Shown here in pieces: positions 9,719 to 19,083 of a stretch of 64,000 nt of DNA. This DNA is from Bryobacteraceae bacterium (GTDB lineage Bacteria > Acidobacteriota > Terriglobia > Bryobacterales > Bryobacteraceae). The notes below the pieces were generated by a model. The model had not been told where the DNA came from. It ran no database searches and was given only the letters and a program-made list of their open reading frames with translations. The stretch is from contig BPGE01000001.1 in assembly GCA_026002875.1 (NCBI GenBank), positions 310,001 to 374,000 of the forward strand, in the 5' to 3' direction. Numbering within the stretch: the first letter of the stretch is position 1; each line of letters opens with the position of its first letter. Made by a program: the position numbers and the translations under genes.

Positions 9719-12700
9719 CTATTTTTTCACCCAGCCTGTGGATGCCCCGGCGCGGTCCGTGGCCGCCATCCAGACGGCGGCGTTCTCAGTCAGGGGCTGC
9801 TTGAGGGTCACCTCCAACTGGACATTCATCGTGGCGCCGGATCCCGAAACAGAGACGCGCCAGGGCAGGAAAGAACACGCCGAGTTCTCCAGCGCCGTGC
9901 CGGACGCGCCAGGCACTGGATTGCCCCAGGAGGCTCCGTCGTCGCTCATCATGCGGAACGTGTCTGTGACCCGGTCGTAGCGGAACCCGCAGAACGGAGG
10001 GGCATCGCCGACGCGGACGTCCAGAGTGGCCAGGTGTCCATATCCGTCTGCGTCCGAGAACGCAGCGGTCCACCGCTCCTGACTGCCCGAGGGGGTCCGC
10101 TGCAGGCTCACCGCCTCCGGCGCGCGATTGGGTTCCGGTTCAGGCACGGTCCATGTTCCCGCCTCTTCCAGCGTGTACGACGCCCCCAGATGATCTGCAG
10201 CACTGACCCGAATGATGTTCTTCCCGGAAAGCCCCGCGCGAAGCTGGATGGGCGCGCGGATCCTGAGCAGGCCGTCTTCCGCACGGATTTCCACTGAACG
10301 GACCGGAATGGCGCATTGGCCGTTCTGGGCGAGCACGTTCTGTCCAATGGAGTACCAATAAAAGCTGTTCGGTTTGTCGGTGAAAAAGCCGAACGCGTCC
10401 TGTTGAAAATCAAGGAAGAACCGGCAGGCATTTGGCGGAAGGCCGTTGCTGGAAAGAGTGACGTCTATGCGGGACAAGTCCTGGGCCCCTTCAGGATCCC
10501 TGACCGCCACTTCGAGGATCTGTTCACTGCCGCTTCCGGTCGCCGGATCGATCTGAATGGCCGATGGCGGCTGATTGGGAAACGTGACAAGCCACTGGCC
10601 GATGTCCTGCCACCCGGTTTCGGCGCCAGCCATGTCGGAGACGTTCAGGCGGAGGACAAGCGGACCTGCCATCGATTCCCGAAATGCGACGACCGGCCTC
10701 ACCCGAATCTGGTTGCCCGACAGGATCGACGTGGAAGCGCGCAGGAGCCGGCAGGAGTTCGTCGAGACGCTGGCGCCGTCGGACGGGAGCACCTGCCAGA
10801 CCGGGCTGTCGCTGCTCGCCAGGCGGAAGATCCCGGTCAGGCGCTCGTAAGCGACAGCGCACCAGCGGTCCTGATCCGTTTCTGACTGGAACCAGAGAGC
10901 CGCAGCACGGACGTCGAGATAACCATCTTGATCGGTCACATCCAGACGAGCCAGGACGGCGCTTCCCGTGCCGCCGGGCGGCGCCGCCAGGACTGCTGAG
11001 GGCGGGCGATTGACGGCCGGAATCTCGACGGAGAAAGCCCCGAGGTTCGTCCAGCCGGAATCAGCCCCCGATGCATCCGTGGCTCTGGCCCAAAGGTTTC
11101 TCTGTCCCTGGAGCGGCTCCCGGAATGCCGCCCCCAACGTGATTCGCAGCGCTCCCGAATAGACGTAGATCCACGGATCCGCCGGCACGGAGCATCCTGC
11201 ATGTTCGAGCTGCGTATCGCCGGGGGAGGGCGATATCCAGCTGGCGCCGTCTTCGGACTTCAGCTCAATCCGGCCCAGGCGGCGGCTGTAGCGGAGCCAG
11301 CAGGATTCGGGATCCTCTGGTGTATTTCCAATCAGCAGTTCCACAGCGGCCACGTCCCGCGGCGAATCCGGATCCTGAATCGACAGGGCAACAGAGACCG
11401 CCCGGCCGCGGGAAGTGACACTTCCAGCCAGACCGGCAACGGGCGGACGGTTCGATTCGGCTGGAGGAACGAGCCAGGGACCGATTTCGGTCCAGGGCGA
11501 CTCCGTGCCGCTGAAGTCGCGGGCCCGTATGAAGATTCTCTGCTCCCCAGCCATCACAGTCTTGGCCCGGACCGCGAGCGAAAGCCGCAGGGCATTCCCT
11601 GCTGTTGCGATGGACGATCGGCCCCCTTCGACCAGGCACTGCGTGTTCTCGAGAGGCCGCGGCGAGCTGCTGAAGGAATAACCGGCGAAAGACGTTCCGG
11701 AATCGCTGCGAAGCCTGAGAAAACCGGACCCCGGGGCAGCTTCCAGCGCGCACGCCTCGCGGACGTCATTGCGGTCATTGATGATGACTTCCACGGTGTC
11801 GATGTCGCCCGCGCCATTGACGTCCCGGACCTCCACCTCGATGCGGGCTTCCCGGCCGGAAGAAGCAGAGTAAGTGGCGGATGCGACTTCGGGGCCGACA
11901 TTCGGACCCGTGACAGTGACCTCGCCCATTTCCTGCCAATGGGCGACCTCGCCTGCCGCGTTGACCGCCTGCATCCAGATTTTCTTCGGCCCCTGGAACT
12001 TTTCCGAAAAGGCGAGAGTGCCGCTGATGCTGAACAGTCCTCGGGCGCGGTCGGCGTACACGCTGGGCCCAAGCAATCTGCAGAGAGGACTTGCAAGCGC
12101 CGTCTCGGCGGTTGGCACTGCCGGGACGGTCCACTGATCGTCGCCGAGCGAGAGGGCCAGCCTGTCCGGCGCTGCCGTGTAGGCAATCGCGCAGGAATCT
12201 TTCCACTCCAGGCGCGGCCCGATCACGATCCAGGCCAGCTTCACGGGAGATCCGCCGGGCAGATGGTTCCAGACAAACGAATAACGGACCGCGGGCCCGG
12301 AAGCCCGGCTGGGAGACATGTACGCGGCTCGCGGTGCATCGGCGATCCGCCAGCGTCCAAGCTCTCTCCACTCGGTTTCGGCGCCGCGCTGGTCGCCGGC
12401 CCGGACATAAATTTTCTTTTCGCCAAGAAATTCCACTTTGAATTGCAGGCTCAAACTGAGCCAGGCGGCCGCAGCCGAGCCATCTCAACCAGGGCCCGAT
12501 GTATAGAACCAGCAGTTCTGGACGCGGCAATACCGGTTCTCGAGGGAAAGGCCATATCCGGCCTTTGCCCTGATCCAGCCTGATCCGTCTTCCGTGGCGA
12601 GCCGCACCTCGGATTGCGCCACGTCATACTCGAGATGGCAGGCAGCTCCGCCTCCCTGGTCCTGCGCGATGCGGACAGCCACCCAGGCAACATCTTCCGG

Positions 12701-14605
12701 GCCATTCGGATCCTGGATCTGCACGCGGAGCGCAAGGTCCGGAGCGGCTCCTTCCGAAGGATCCACGGAAACCGCAACCGGCGGCTGGTTGACCGGCAAC
12801 TGCTCCAGAGTGAATGTGTTTCGTCCGATGGCGAGATAACCACGGCGCAGCTCGGCTCCGCCGTTCGCCTCCAGCTGGTACACAACGGTTGCGCTGCCGT
12901 TGCCAGATGCCTGCCCGGAGAGCTTGATCCACGGCTCGGAAACGAACACATCCCATCCGCACGACAGCGGCGCGGAGACGCGGATCTCCCCGGATTCCGC
13001 ACCGGGACCGTGCCTGCGCATTCCCGGCTCCACCGTTGCGCAGGGCGTCTCGCGTCTGACCGAAACGGTCAGGCTCTCACCCGCGGCATCCACCTGGAGA
13101 TCGAGCCCCGCATATCTGTCCCGCCACAACTTGCCGGCGGCCAGCGTCCCATCCTGGAAATCGTCCGAGGATGAGCCCGGAGTCATGTCGAGCAGATGAG
13201 TCCATGCGCCAATGAACGGGGTCGGGTCGCTGTTGACTCCATCCTCGTAGTACACCAGAGCCCCAGGCGCGGCGGTCTTCGGCCACGTTTCGTAATAGGG
13301 GCCCTGCGGCCTGTGATACTCCACCCACAACCATGCGTCCTGGCCCGCCTGCCTGCGGATGCGGAGCGCCTTTGGACCCGGTGAAGGACTGCCCACAGGC
13401 TCGATCGTGTACGTCCCCGTCCCTTCCACCTGCAGAACCTGCGCCCCCGCCAGCCACCCCGCATGCTGTTTCTGACGCACGTTGAATGAAGCCCACCCGC
13501 TGCCCATCACGGTAAACGGGTCTCCGTACTCGGAGAGCTCTCCCCTCTGTCCGGGCGCCCCGAGCGCCACGGCGGAGAACCTGCGGGAGCTTGAGTGCTG
13601 CAACCCGAAGTTATGGCCGGCCTCGTGATGGACGACTTTCGGACCCACGGGCGAGGATCGAACGGCTATCCAGGAGATGGAGTGCCAATGCGGGCTGCCG
13701 AGCAGGCTGCTCCAGCAGTTGAGCGACCCCAATCCCGCCCAGCAGGACTCGCCAGCCCCCACTGGAAAGAACAGGAAGAACCGCCGGTATTTTGTCAAAT
13801 CGTCTCTTTCGGACAGCGCGCGGAAGACCGCCCCGGCCAGTTCAGAGTACTCGTTGCACGAATAAGAGCGATCCAGGCGGACGCTCGCCACGGCGCCGGA
13901 AACCCACGTCTGTCCCTGCGTCTGCTCGCGCAGAAAATGATCCAGCGACGGCGCCGCCGGAGCAAGCAGCAAGCTGCTGATCTGCGATTCCGTGACCGTC
14001 AGGTCTCTTCCCGGGAAAGAAACCGCCACTCCGAGCGTGCGCTGCTCGCCGATGTTCGAACAGTCGCCCGCGCCCGCCGCCCGCTCGAGCGAGACCACGA
14101 ATCCGGCTGCAACTCCATTCAACGCGATGCCTTCGAACTCCGCCGTCCAGCCGCACTCGCCGGGCAGGGGGCGGCCGATCGCATGCACTTCCAGGCGCAG
14201 GTCTTTCCCTGAAAGGAAATGCTCGGTCCAGCCGGCGCCGTGTTCGAAATCATCGACTGCCAGAGCCTGCACATCTCCGCGCCAGCGGCCATGGGTTTCC
14301 AGCAGCGCGTCCAGCCCCGGGTCCTGCGCCACCAGAGCCTGCCGTTCCTCCGGACTCAACCTCGCCGCATATGCAGCGGAAGGCGCCGCCCGCATCAGCT
14401 CCACAAGCGCTCCGGCGCGTCTTCCGGCGGCCTCGCGCAGCGGAATCCCCGCCGCGCGCGCCGCAGGAGCGCCGCGCAGACGGCTCGTCCATTCGTTGAC
14501 TTCTTCCCGCAGCCGGGCGGCGTCCGGGCGATTCGGCTGCGCCTGCATTCCGGCGGCGATCAGGGCAAGCGCGGCAAGGATCAGTCGGCTGTCTCTGCTG
14601 TTCAT
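9719..14605 (-). pseudogene. Protease paralogue 2, interrupted by an in-frame TGA at codon 707
   Basis: Read as one unit this gene has 1628 sense-plus-TGA codons, nearly the same as its neighbour (1637), and the same order: signal peptide (ending GMQAQ), protease domain with HEAGHNFGLQH (327-337) and YGDPFTVMG, BACON-like segment, seven repeats, final TGWVKK. The frame is broken only by TGA at 12485-12487. The frame is the same on both sides, so this is a nonsense codon and not a frameshift. It falls in a variable loop of the first repeat, after TSGPG and before DGSAAAAW, so repeat homology resumes immediately. Options: a TGG-to-TGA mutation or sequence error (most likely), stop readthrough, or selenocysteine. 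Reinitiation at TTG 12454 has no Shine-Dalgarno sequence. If termination is efficient, a 706-residue protease lacking nearly all repeats is made. Confidence 0.75.
12448..12462 (-). other. Small perfect hairpin 22 nt after the in-frame TGA
   Basis: On the mRNA strand GGCUCA-GUU-UGAGCC forms a 6-bp stem with a 3-nt loop starting with G. The loop lies 28 nt after the TGA of the interrupted protease gene. This is in the loose distance range described for bacterial SECIS elements, but it lacks the bulged U and GGUC-type loop of the E. coli element. In a GC-rich coding region such a hairpin can occur by chance. Confidence 0.3.
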
Positions 14606-14619
14606 GAGAGTGCTGCCTT

Positions 14620-14648
14620 CTTGTACCTTGCGGAGTTTCGGGTGTCAA
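14620..14648 (-). promoter_or_regulatory. Sigma70-type promoter of protease paralogue 2
   Basis: TTGACA (14643-14648), a 17-base spacer, then TACAAG (14620-14625). The predicted start near 14613 is about 8 bases before the ATG at 14605, with no Shine-Dalgarno sequence. The core GGGAATTGACA is shared with the promoter at 9618-9646 while the spacers differ, so the box has been retained since duplication. Confidence 0.6.
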
Positions 14649-14702
14649 TTCCCTGTTTGAGTGTAGGATCGAGCCAACGCCTCTCCAGAGGCGCTCCGGA
14701 TT

Positions 14703-15299
14703 TCAGGGTCGCTCCGGAGGATTCTCCGCGTTTCCCGTCTGCGCGGCGCGCGGCTCGCCAGGCTGCATCTCCCGGGGTTGCGGCCCCTTCAGACGCGCCC
14801 GCCGCTGCAGCAGAAGCCAGCCGGCGGCCAGGACGGCTGCCGCAGCCGGCGTCAGCCACCAGAAATGCGGCACCTCGGCTTCGACGGAGCGCAACAGCAG
14901 TTCGGATTCCTGGGCGGCGAGGGACGCATTTTCTTCTTCGCTCAGAATCTCGACCTGCAGCAGTTCGCCGCCCGCGGGAAGAACCACGGTCCGCAGCACG
15001 CTGCGGCGTCCGTCGGGTTCGACGAAATGCTCCACCCATTCCGCGCGGCGGCGCGCCGTGCCTGCAGGCGCACGGCTGAAGATGGCGAACCAGCGCACGT
15101 CCGCGGGCGCGGCGACGGCGAGCTCGCGTCCTTCCACGCGATTCCCGGAAGCCTCGAGGAAGCGCCGCATTTCCGCGCCCTGAATCGCCGCCATGCCCTC
15201 GCGCAGCTGCAGAGCGACTTCTTCGGTGAGCTGCAGCCGGAAAGGCCCGGTCTGCCACCGGATGCGCGGAAAATCCTCGGGCCGGTACGGGTTCTGCAT
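14703..15299 (-). CDS. Hypothetical single-pass membrane protein
   Basis: A 198-residue protein of unrecognised family. Residues 1-140 look like a soluble alpha/beta domain rich in charged residues. A hydrophobic segment (FWWLTPAAAAVLAAGWLLLQ) near residues 146-165 is followed by RRAR and a Pro/Gly-rich tail. This suggests a C-terminally anchored protein with the tail in the cytoplasm, though no N-terminal signal peptide is seen. GGAG lies 9 bases before the ATG. It is divergent from the DUF3467 gene. The long overlapping frames on both strands have arginine-rich, unlikely compositions and were not accepted. Confidence 0.6.
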   Translation of the reverse strand: MQNPYRPEDFPRIRWQTGPFRLQLTEEVALQLREGMAAIQGAEMRRFLEASGNRVEGRELAVAAPADVRWFAIFSRAPAGTARRRAEWVEHFVEPDGRRSVLRTVVLPAGGELLQVEILSEEENASLAAQESELLLRSVEAEVPHFWWLTPAAAAVLAAGWLLLQRRARLKGPQPREMQPGEPRAAQTGNAENPPERP

Positions 15300-15357
15300 A
15301 AGCCCGACTCCATTCTGCCCGCATTTGCGCGCGCGTGGAACCCCGCCTTTGCGCCTC

Positions 15358-15366
15358 TGCTACGAT
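15358..15366 (+). promoter_or_regulatory. Extended -10 element before the DUF3467 gene
   Basis: TGC-TACGAT forms an extended -10 box ending nine bases before the ATG at 15375. Transcription would begin at or within a base or two of the start codon, giving a leaderless mRNA, which agrees with the lack of a Shine-Dalgarno sequence. No clear -35 box is seen. Confidence 0.35.
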
Positions 15367-15374
15367 AACCAGCG

Positions 15375-15671
15375 ATGCATCCCGCACAGCCGCAACCCGT
15401 CGTCCAGATCGAAAATGGCCCCGATTACCGCGAGAATTACTCCAACAGCGTGCAGCTGCGCATGAGCCTGTGGGACTTCCTGCTGACGTTCGGGCTGATG
15501 CGACAGACAGGGCCGGAGACGGTCATGATCCAGAATTTCCAGGGCGTCTATCTCAGCCCGCAACAGGCCAAGGCGCTGATGAATCTTCTGATCACCAACG
15601 TCCAGCAGTACGAGGCCGCATTCGGCGAGATCCGTCTGGAGCCGCAGACCGGCCCCGGACCCGTGCAGTAG
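15375..15671 (+). CDS. DUF3467 family protein
   Basis: A 98-residue protein matching the DUF3467 pattern: a SVQLRMSLWDFLLTFG strand-helix segment, the LSPQQAKALMNLL motif and a closing YEAAFGEI. The molecular function of the family is unknown; members are small, soluble, probably cytosolic. It stands alone: upstream is a divergent gene and downstream a 229-base gap. Translation may be leaderless (extended -10 box ending 15366). Confidence 0.8.
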   Translation: MHPAQPQPVVQIENGPDYRENYSNSVQLRMSLWDFLLTFGLMRQTGPETVMIQNFQGVYLSPQQAKALMNLLITNVQQYEAAFGEIRLEPQTGPGPVQ

Positions 15672-15900
15672 CTGCCCGTCCTGCCGCTCCCGCCGGCATC
15701 GCCCCGCGGGCAGCAGCCGCGCAGACCGGGAAACGGGCTCGGAGCCGCGGGCGGACGGCTTGCCCGGTGGCGCTTCGCGCCCTCCGCTCGCGGCTCCGAA
15801 CCTGCTTCGAACCCGCAGCGGTTTTCATCCATGCAGAAGCTCCGCAGGTTGATGGAGGCTTCCTGTGCGCCCTGGCAGCGCGCCGGACGCGAAGCGCTCT

Positions 15901-17856
15901 TCAGTTGTCTTTGCGCTGGTATGGCTCCTGAAGATATTTGGCCGCTTCTTCCAGCGCGCCCTGGGTGTTGTCCTTGGTGCGGAGAGCCTGCTGGTACTCG
16001 TTGCGGGCGCGCTCGCGCTGCTGGGTGATGTCGAAGATCTTGCCCAGGTTGATGTGGCTCCAGACGATCGTCCAGGCAGGCTCGCCATCGCCGTTGAGGG
16101 CCTCGCGGAAGGAGTTGGCCGCGCTCTGGTAGTTGCCCATCAGGAAGAACACCTCGCCGACGCGGTAGTGGGCGATGGAGCTGATGGGATTGACCTCGAG
16201 CGCTTTCTGATACTCCTTGAGCGCGTCGTTGTACTGGCCGATTTCGGCGAACTGCTCGCCGCGGCGGATGGCGACGGCGACGCGCATCTCGCGGCTGTAG
16301 CGCAGGACGCGGCCGTTGGGATCGACGATCACGCGCCGCGGTTTTCCGAACGTATCGACGGAGAAATCCGTGGACGGGCCGACGACGATGACGCGCGTGA
16401 ATTCGGGGTTGCCCTCGGTCTCGATGCGGAGCTCCACAGGCATGCGGAAGGTGTCGAGGTCCTGGGTGATGGTGCCCATGACGCGGAAGCCTTTCTGCGT
16501 GCGGTAGATCGTGTACTTGGTGCGGAACTCGGGCGCGTCGGTGGATTCGAGCCACTGGATGAAGAAGCCCTGGAGATTCTCGCCGCTGATCTCTTCGGCG
16601 AGTTTGCGGACGTCGTCGGTGGTAATGGAGCGGCCGGCGAAACGGTCTGTGGCCGCTTTCAGGAATTTCGCAAACGCCTCGTCGCCGATGACCCAGCGGA
16701 GCATGTGGTACACCGTGGCGCCCTTGCTGCCGGTGACGGCGAAGAACTCGGGGCTGTAATCCTCGAAGCGCGCCGCCTGGCGCACGGGGGCGTCGGTGAC
16801 GGTGAGCGCGTCGACGTAAAGGTCGCGGACTTCGGGCTCGATGGCCTGCGCGCCGTTGAGGTGCTCGAGGTAGAGGATCTCGGCGTAGCGGGCCATGCCA
16901 TTCGTCATCCAGATGTGGTTGCGGTTCGAGGGCGAGAAGAGGCCGCCGTACCACTGCCGAGCGATCTGGTTGGCGAGCAGCCGCTGGTTCGGTTTGGCCG
17001 CGGCGGCGGCGGAAGAAGAGATGAACAGCAGACCTGGGGCCGAATAGCCGTTCGGCGCGCCCTCGCCGGTTTCGACGACCGTCAGATTGCGATACGGGGG
17101 CACGCCGAACGTGTCTGAAAGAAACGTCATCACCTTTCCGATCTCCTCGCCCCACGCCTGGGCGTTGCCGGCGTTGGCGCCGCGGAACCAGATCTCGCTG
17201 GTGCTGCCCTCGGACTGGACGCGCCGCGGTTCGCCGCGCACGATCGCGAGGCTGCCGAAGAAGCCGGCGGACGTGGAACGGAAGGTCAACGACTGACCGT
17301 CCGCGGAGGCCACGGCGACGCCGCTCGAGACGGCGCGGAAGCCCGCCGGCGCGCGGACCGTCAATTCCATCTGATAGCGGTCCGTCGTGTACCCGCTGAC
17401 CGGGAACCAGCGCGCCGGGTACAGCAGCCATCCGTGATCCGGCTTGATCGCCGCGAAGGTGATGCCGTAAATGGGGGATTCCTCCTCGCCGCCGAGGCGC
17501 CCGCTGATCTGGAAAGTAATCGTGACGGGCTTGCCGCGTTCGAGAGGCTGCGGGAAGTAGACCTCGACAGTGTGCTCGTTGAAACGGCGGTTGGTCTGCA
17601 GGGACTGGCCCGAGGCATCGGTGACGGAAAGGATGTTGAGCGAGTTGTGGAGTTCGAAAGCGGCATTCTGCATGCGGTCTTCCGAAGGCGTGAACGTGAC
17701 GGCGGTCCGCTGGCTGAGCGTCTGCTGGGAGGGTTCGACGGCGAGCTCGATGCGGTAGCTTTCGACATCAATCGCGCCGCGGCGCTGCTGGGCGGCGGCG
17801 GAACAGGCGAATGCGGCAGCCAGGGTCAGAGTCAGGGGCAGAATGCGGCCCATCAT
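15901..17856 (-). CDS. M1 aminopeptidase-like protein lacking the zinc site, with C-terminal TPRs
   Basis: A 651-residue exported protein; signal peptide 1-22 ends CSAAA. Residues 25-200 resemble the N-terminal beta domain of M1 (gluzincin) peptidases and 215-430 the catalytic domain, followed by a beta region and three TPR-like helical pairs from about residue 535. The catalytic residues are replaced. Where M1 enzymes have HExxHxWxG this protein has NQIARQWYG; the downstream NEG glutamate is in TNGMARYAE; and the GAMEN-type exopeptidase loop reads GAPNGY. It cannot bind zinc in the usual way and is probably a scaffold or binding protein. The ATG overlaps the lpxB stop (ATGA), so it is likely translationally coupled to lipid A synthesis. 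Confidence 0.8.
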   Translation of the reverse strand: MMGRILPLTLTLAAAFACSAAAQQRRGAIDVESYRIELAVEPSQQTLSQRTAVTFTPSEDRMQNAAFELHNSLNILSVTDASGQSLQTNRRFNEHTVEVYFPQPLERGKPVTITFQISGRLGGEEESPIYGITFAAIKPDHGWLLYPARWFPVSGYTTDRYQMELTVRAPAGFRAVSSGVAVASADGQSLTFRSTSAGFFGSLAIVRGEPRRVQSEGSTSEIWFRGANAGNAQAWGEEIGKVMTFLSDTFGVPPYRNLTVVETGEGAPNGYSAPGLLFISSSAAAAAKPNQRLLANQIARQWYGGLFSPSNRNHIWMTNGMARYAEILYLEHLNGAQAIEPEVRDLYVDALTVTDAPVRQAARFEDYSPEFFAVTGSKGATVYHMLRWVIGDEAFAKFLKAATDRFAGRSITTDDVRKLAEEISGENLQGFFIQWLESTDAPEFRTKYTIYRTQKGFRVMGTITQDLDTFRMPVELRIETEGNPEFTRVIVVGPSTDFSVDTFGKPRRVIVDPNGRVLRYSREMRVAVAIRRGEQFAEIGQYNDALKEYQKALEVNPISSIAHYRVGEVFFLMGNYQSAANSFREALNGDGEPAWTIVWSHINLGKIFDITQQRERARNEYQQALRTKDNTQGALEEAAKYLQEPYQRKDN

Positions 17857-19001
17857 GCGGAAACCTCTCGATTCAGGAAGGCGGCGATGCGCGCCGCGGA
17901 AACTTCGTAGGGGTCGCGGTCCGTAGCCAGCGCCGAGCGGACGCTTTCCAGGGAAGCGCGCATCTGGCGGCGCGCCGTTTCGTCGGACAGCAGGCGCAGG
18001 GCTTCTGCCGCCAGGCGTTCGCCGGTGCAGTCGTGCTGGATGAGTTCGGGCGCCACCTCGCGGCCGGCGACCAGATTGACGATGGAGAAAAAAGGGACGC
18101 GCACAAACGGGCGGCCCAGCCTCCAGGTGAGCGGGTGGACGCGGTAGAAGATCACCATGGGCGAGCCGAGCAGAGCGGCTTCGGTGGTGACCGTGCCGCT
18201 GGCGGCGAGCGTCAGGTCTGCGTGCGCCATGGCGTCCCAGGTTTCTCCCTCACAGTATCGGACTCTTCCCGCCCCGCAAAGGGGTTCAAAGAAAGCGCGG
18301 CCGAACCGTTCTTCGCTGCGCGCCGGAGCGGCGAGCAGGAAGGTGCAGGCCCGTGCGGCCGAGATGCGCTCGACCGCCTCGCGCAGGACAGGCAGGTGCC
18401 GCGCGATCTCTCCGCGCCGGCTGCCCGGACAGAGCGTCACCAGCGGCCGGCCGGAAGGAATGCGGAGACGGGAGAAGAACTCGCCGCGCCCGAGCGACGG
18501 CCGCACCACGCGTGCCAGGGGATGGCCGATGTAGCAGGCGTTGACGCCGCGGGAGCGGAAGAAATCCTCCTCGAAAGGGAAGATGCAGTGGAGCTCGGCC
18601 ACGTTTCGGCGGAGTTGGCGGACGCGGCCTTCGCGCCACGCCCACGCCTGCGGAGCGACGAGATGGAAAACCGGGATGCCGAGTTTCCGCAGGCGGGCGG
18701 CGAGGCGCAGATGGAAGGCGGCGCTGTCGGTGAGAAGCGCGGCGTCGGGGCGCTCGGCGCGGGCGGCCGCCTCCAGGCGGCGGAACTGGCGCCAGATGCC
18801 CGGCAGGTGGCCCAGCACCTCCACGAGGCCGACCACCGAGAGCGCAGACTGGTCGGCCACAGCGCGCACGCCTGCAGCGGCCATCTCCGGACCCGGGCAG
18901 CCGAAAAACCCGGCGCCGGGCAGCCTGCGGGCAAGGGCGCGGACGACGCCGGCGGCGTAGCGGTCGCCTGAGGGCTCGCCGGCCGAAACCAGGATTTTCA
19001 C
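17853..19001 (-). CDS. lpxB: Lipid-A-disaccharide synthase
   Basis: A 382-residue GT19 glycosyltransferase. It joins UDP-2,3-diacylglucosamine to lipid X to make the lipid A disaccharide at the cytoplasmic face of the inner membrane. The N-terminus KILVSAGEPSGDRYAAG is diagnostic; AFHLRLAARLRKLG, HLVAPQAWAWREGR, CPGSRRGEI and the C-terminal ASGTVTTEAAL sugar-nucleotide region follow. The GTG at 19001 was chosen because it starts the typical VKILVSAGEPSGD and gives the usual length; GTG 19010 and 19097 are alternatives. It shows that the organism has a lipid A outer membrane. It is coupled to the M1-like gene downstream and divergent from 19084. Confidence 0.93.
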   Translation of the reverse strand: MKILVSAGEPSGDRYAAGVVRALARRLPGAGFFGCPGPEMAAAGVRAVADQSALSVVGLVEVLGHLPGIWRQFRRLEAAARAERPDAALLTDSAAFHLRLAARLRKLGIPVFHLVAPQAWAWREGRVRQLRRNVAELHCIFPFEEDFFRSRGVNACYIGHPLARVVRPSLGRGEFFSRLRIPSGRPLVTLCPGSRRGEIARHLPVLREAVERISAARACTFLLAAPARSEERFGRAFFEPLCGAGRVRYCEGETWDAMAHADLTLAASGTVTTEAALLGSPMVIFYRVHPLTWRLGRPFVRVPFFSIVNLVAGREVAPELIQHDCTGERLAAEALRLLSDETARRQMRASLESVRSALATDRDPYEVSAARIAAFLNREVSA

Positions 19002-19083
19002 GGCAGACACCAGTGTGCCACGCCGGGCGGGAGAAAGATGGGCGGCGCGAGGCGGCTCTGGTATGCTGAAAATACAGGGATTG

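Noticed and set aside
12448-12487. Calling the second protease a definite selenoprotein
   Set aside because: Location in a variable loop and lack of a redox motif make a nonsense mutation or base error more likely; kept as a hypothesis in the findings only.
14602-15387. A 261-codon minus-strand frame overlapping the 198-aa membrane protein
   Set aside because: Arg/Ala-rich with no hydrophobic or domain features; the 14703-15299 frame has a proper membrane segment and Shine-Dalgarno sequence.
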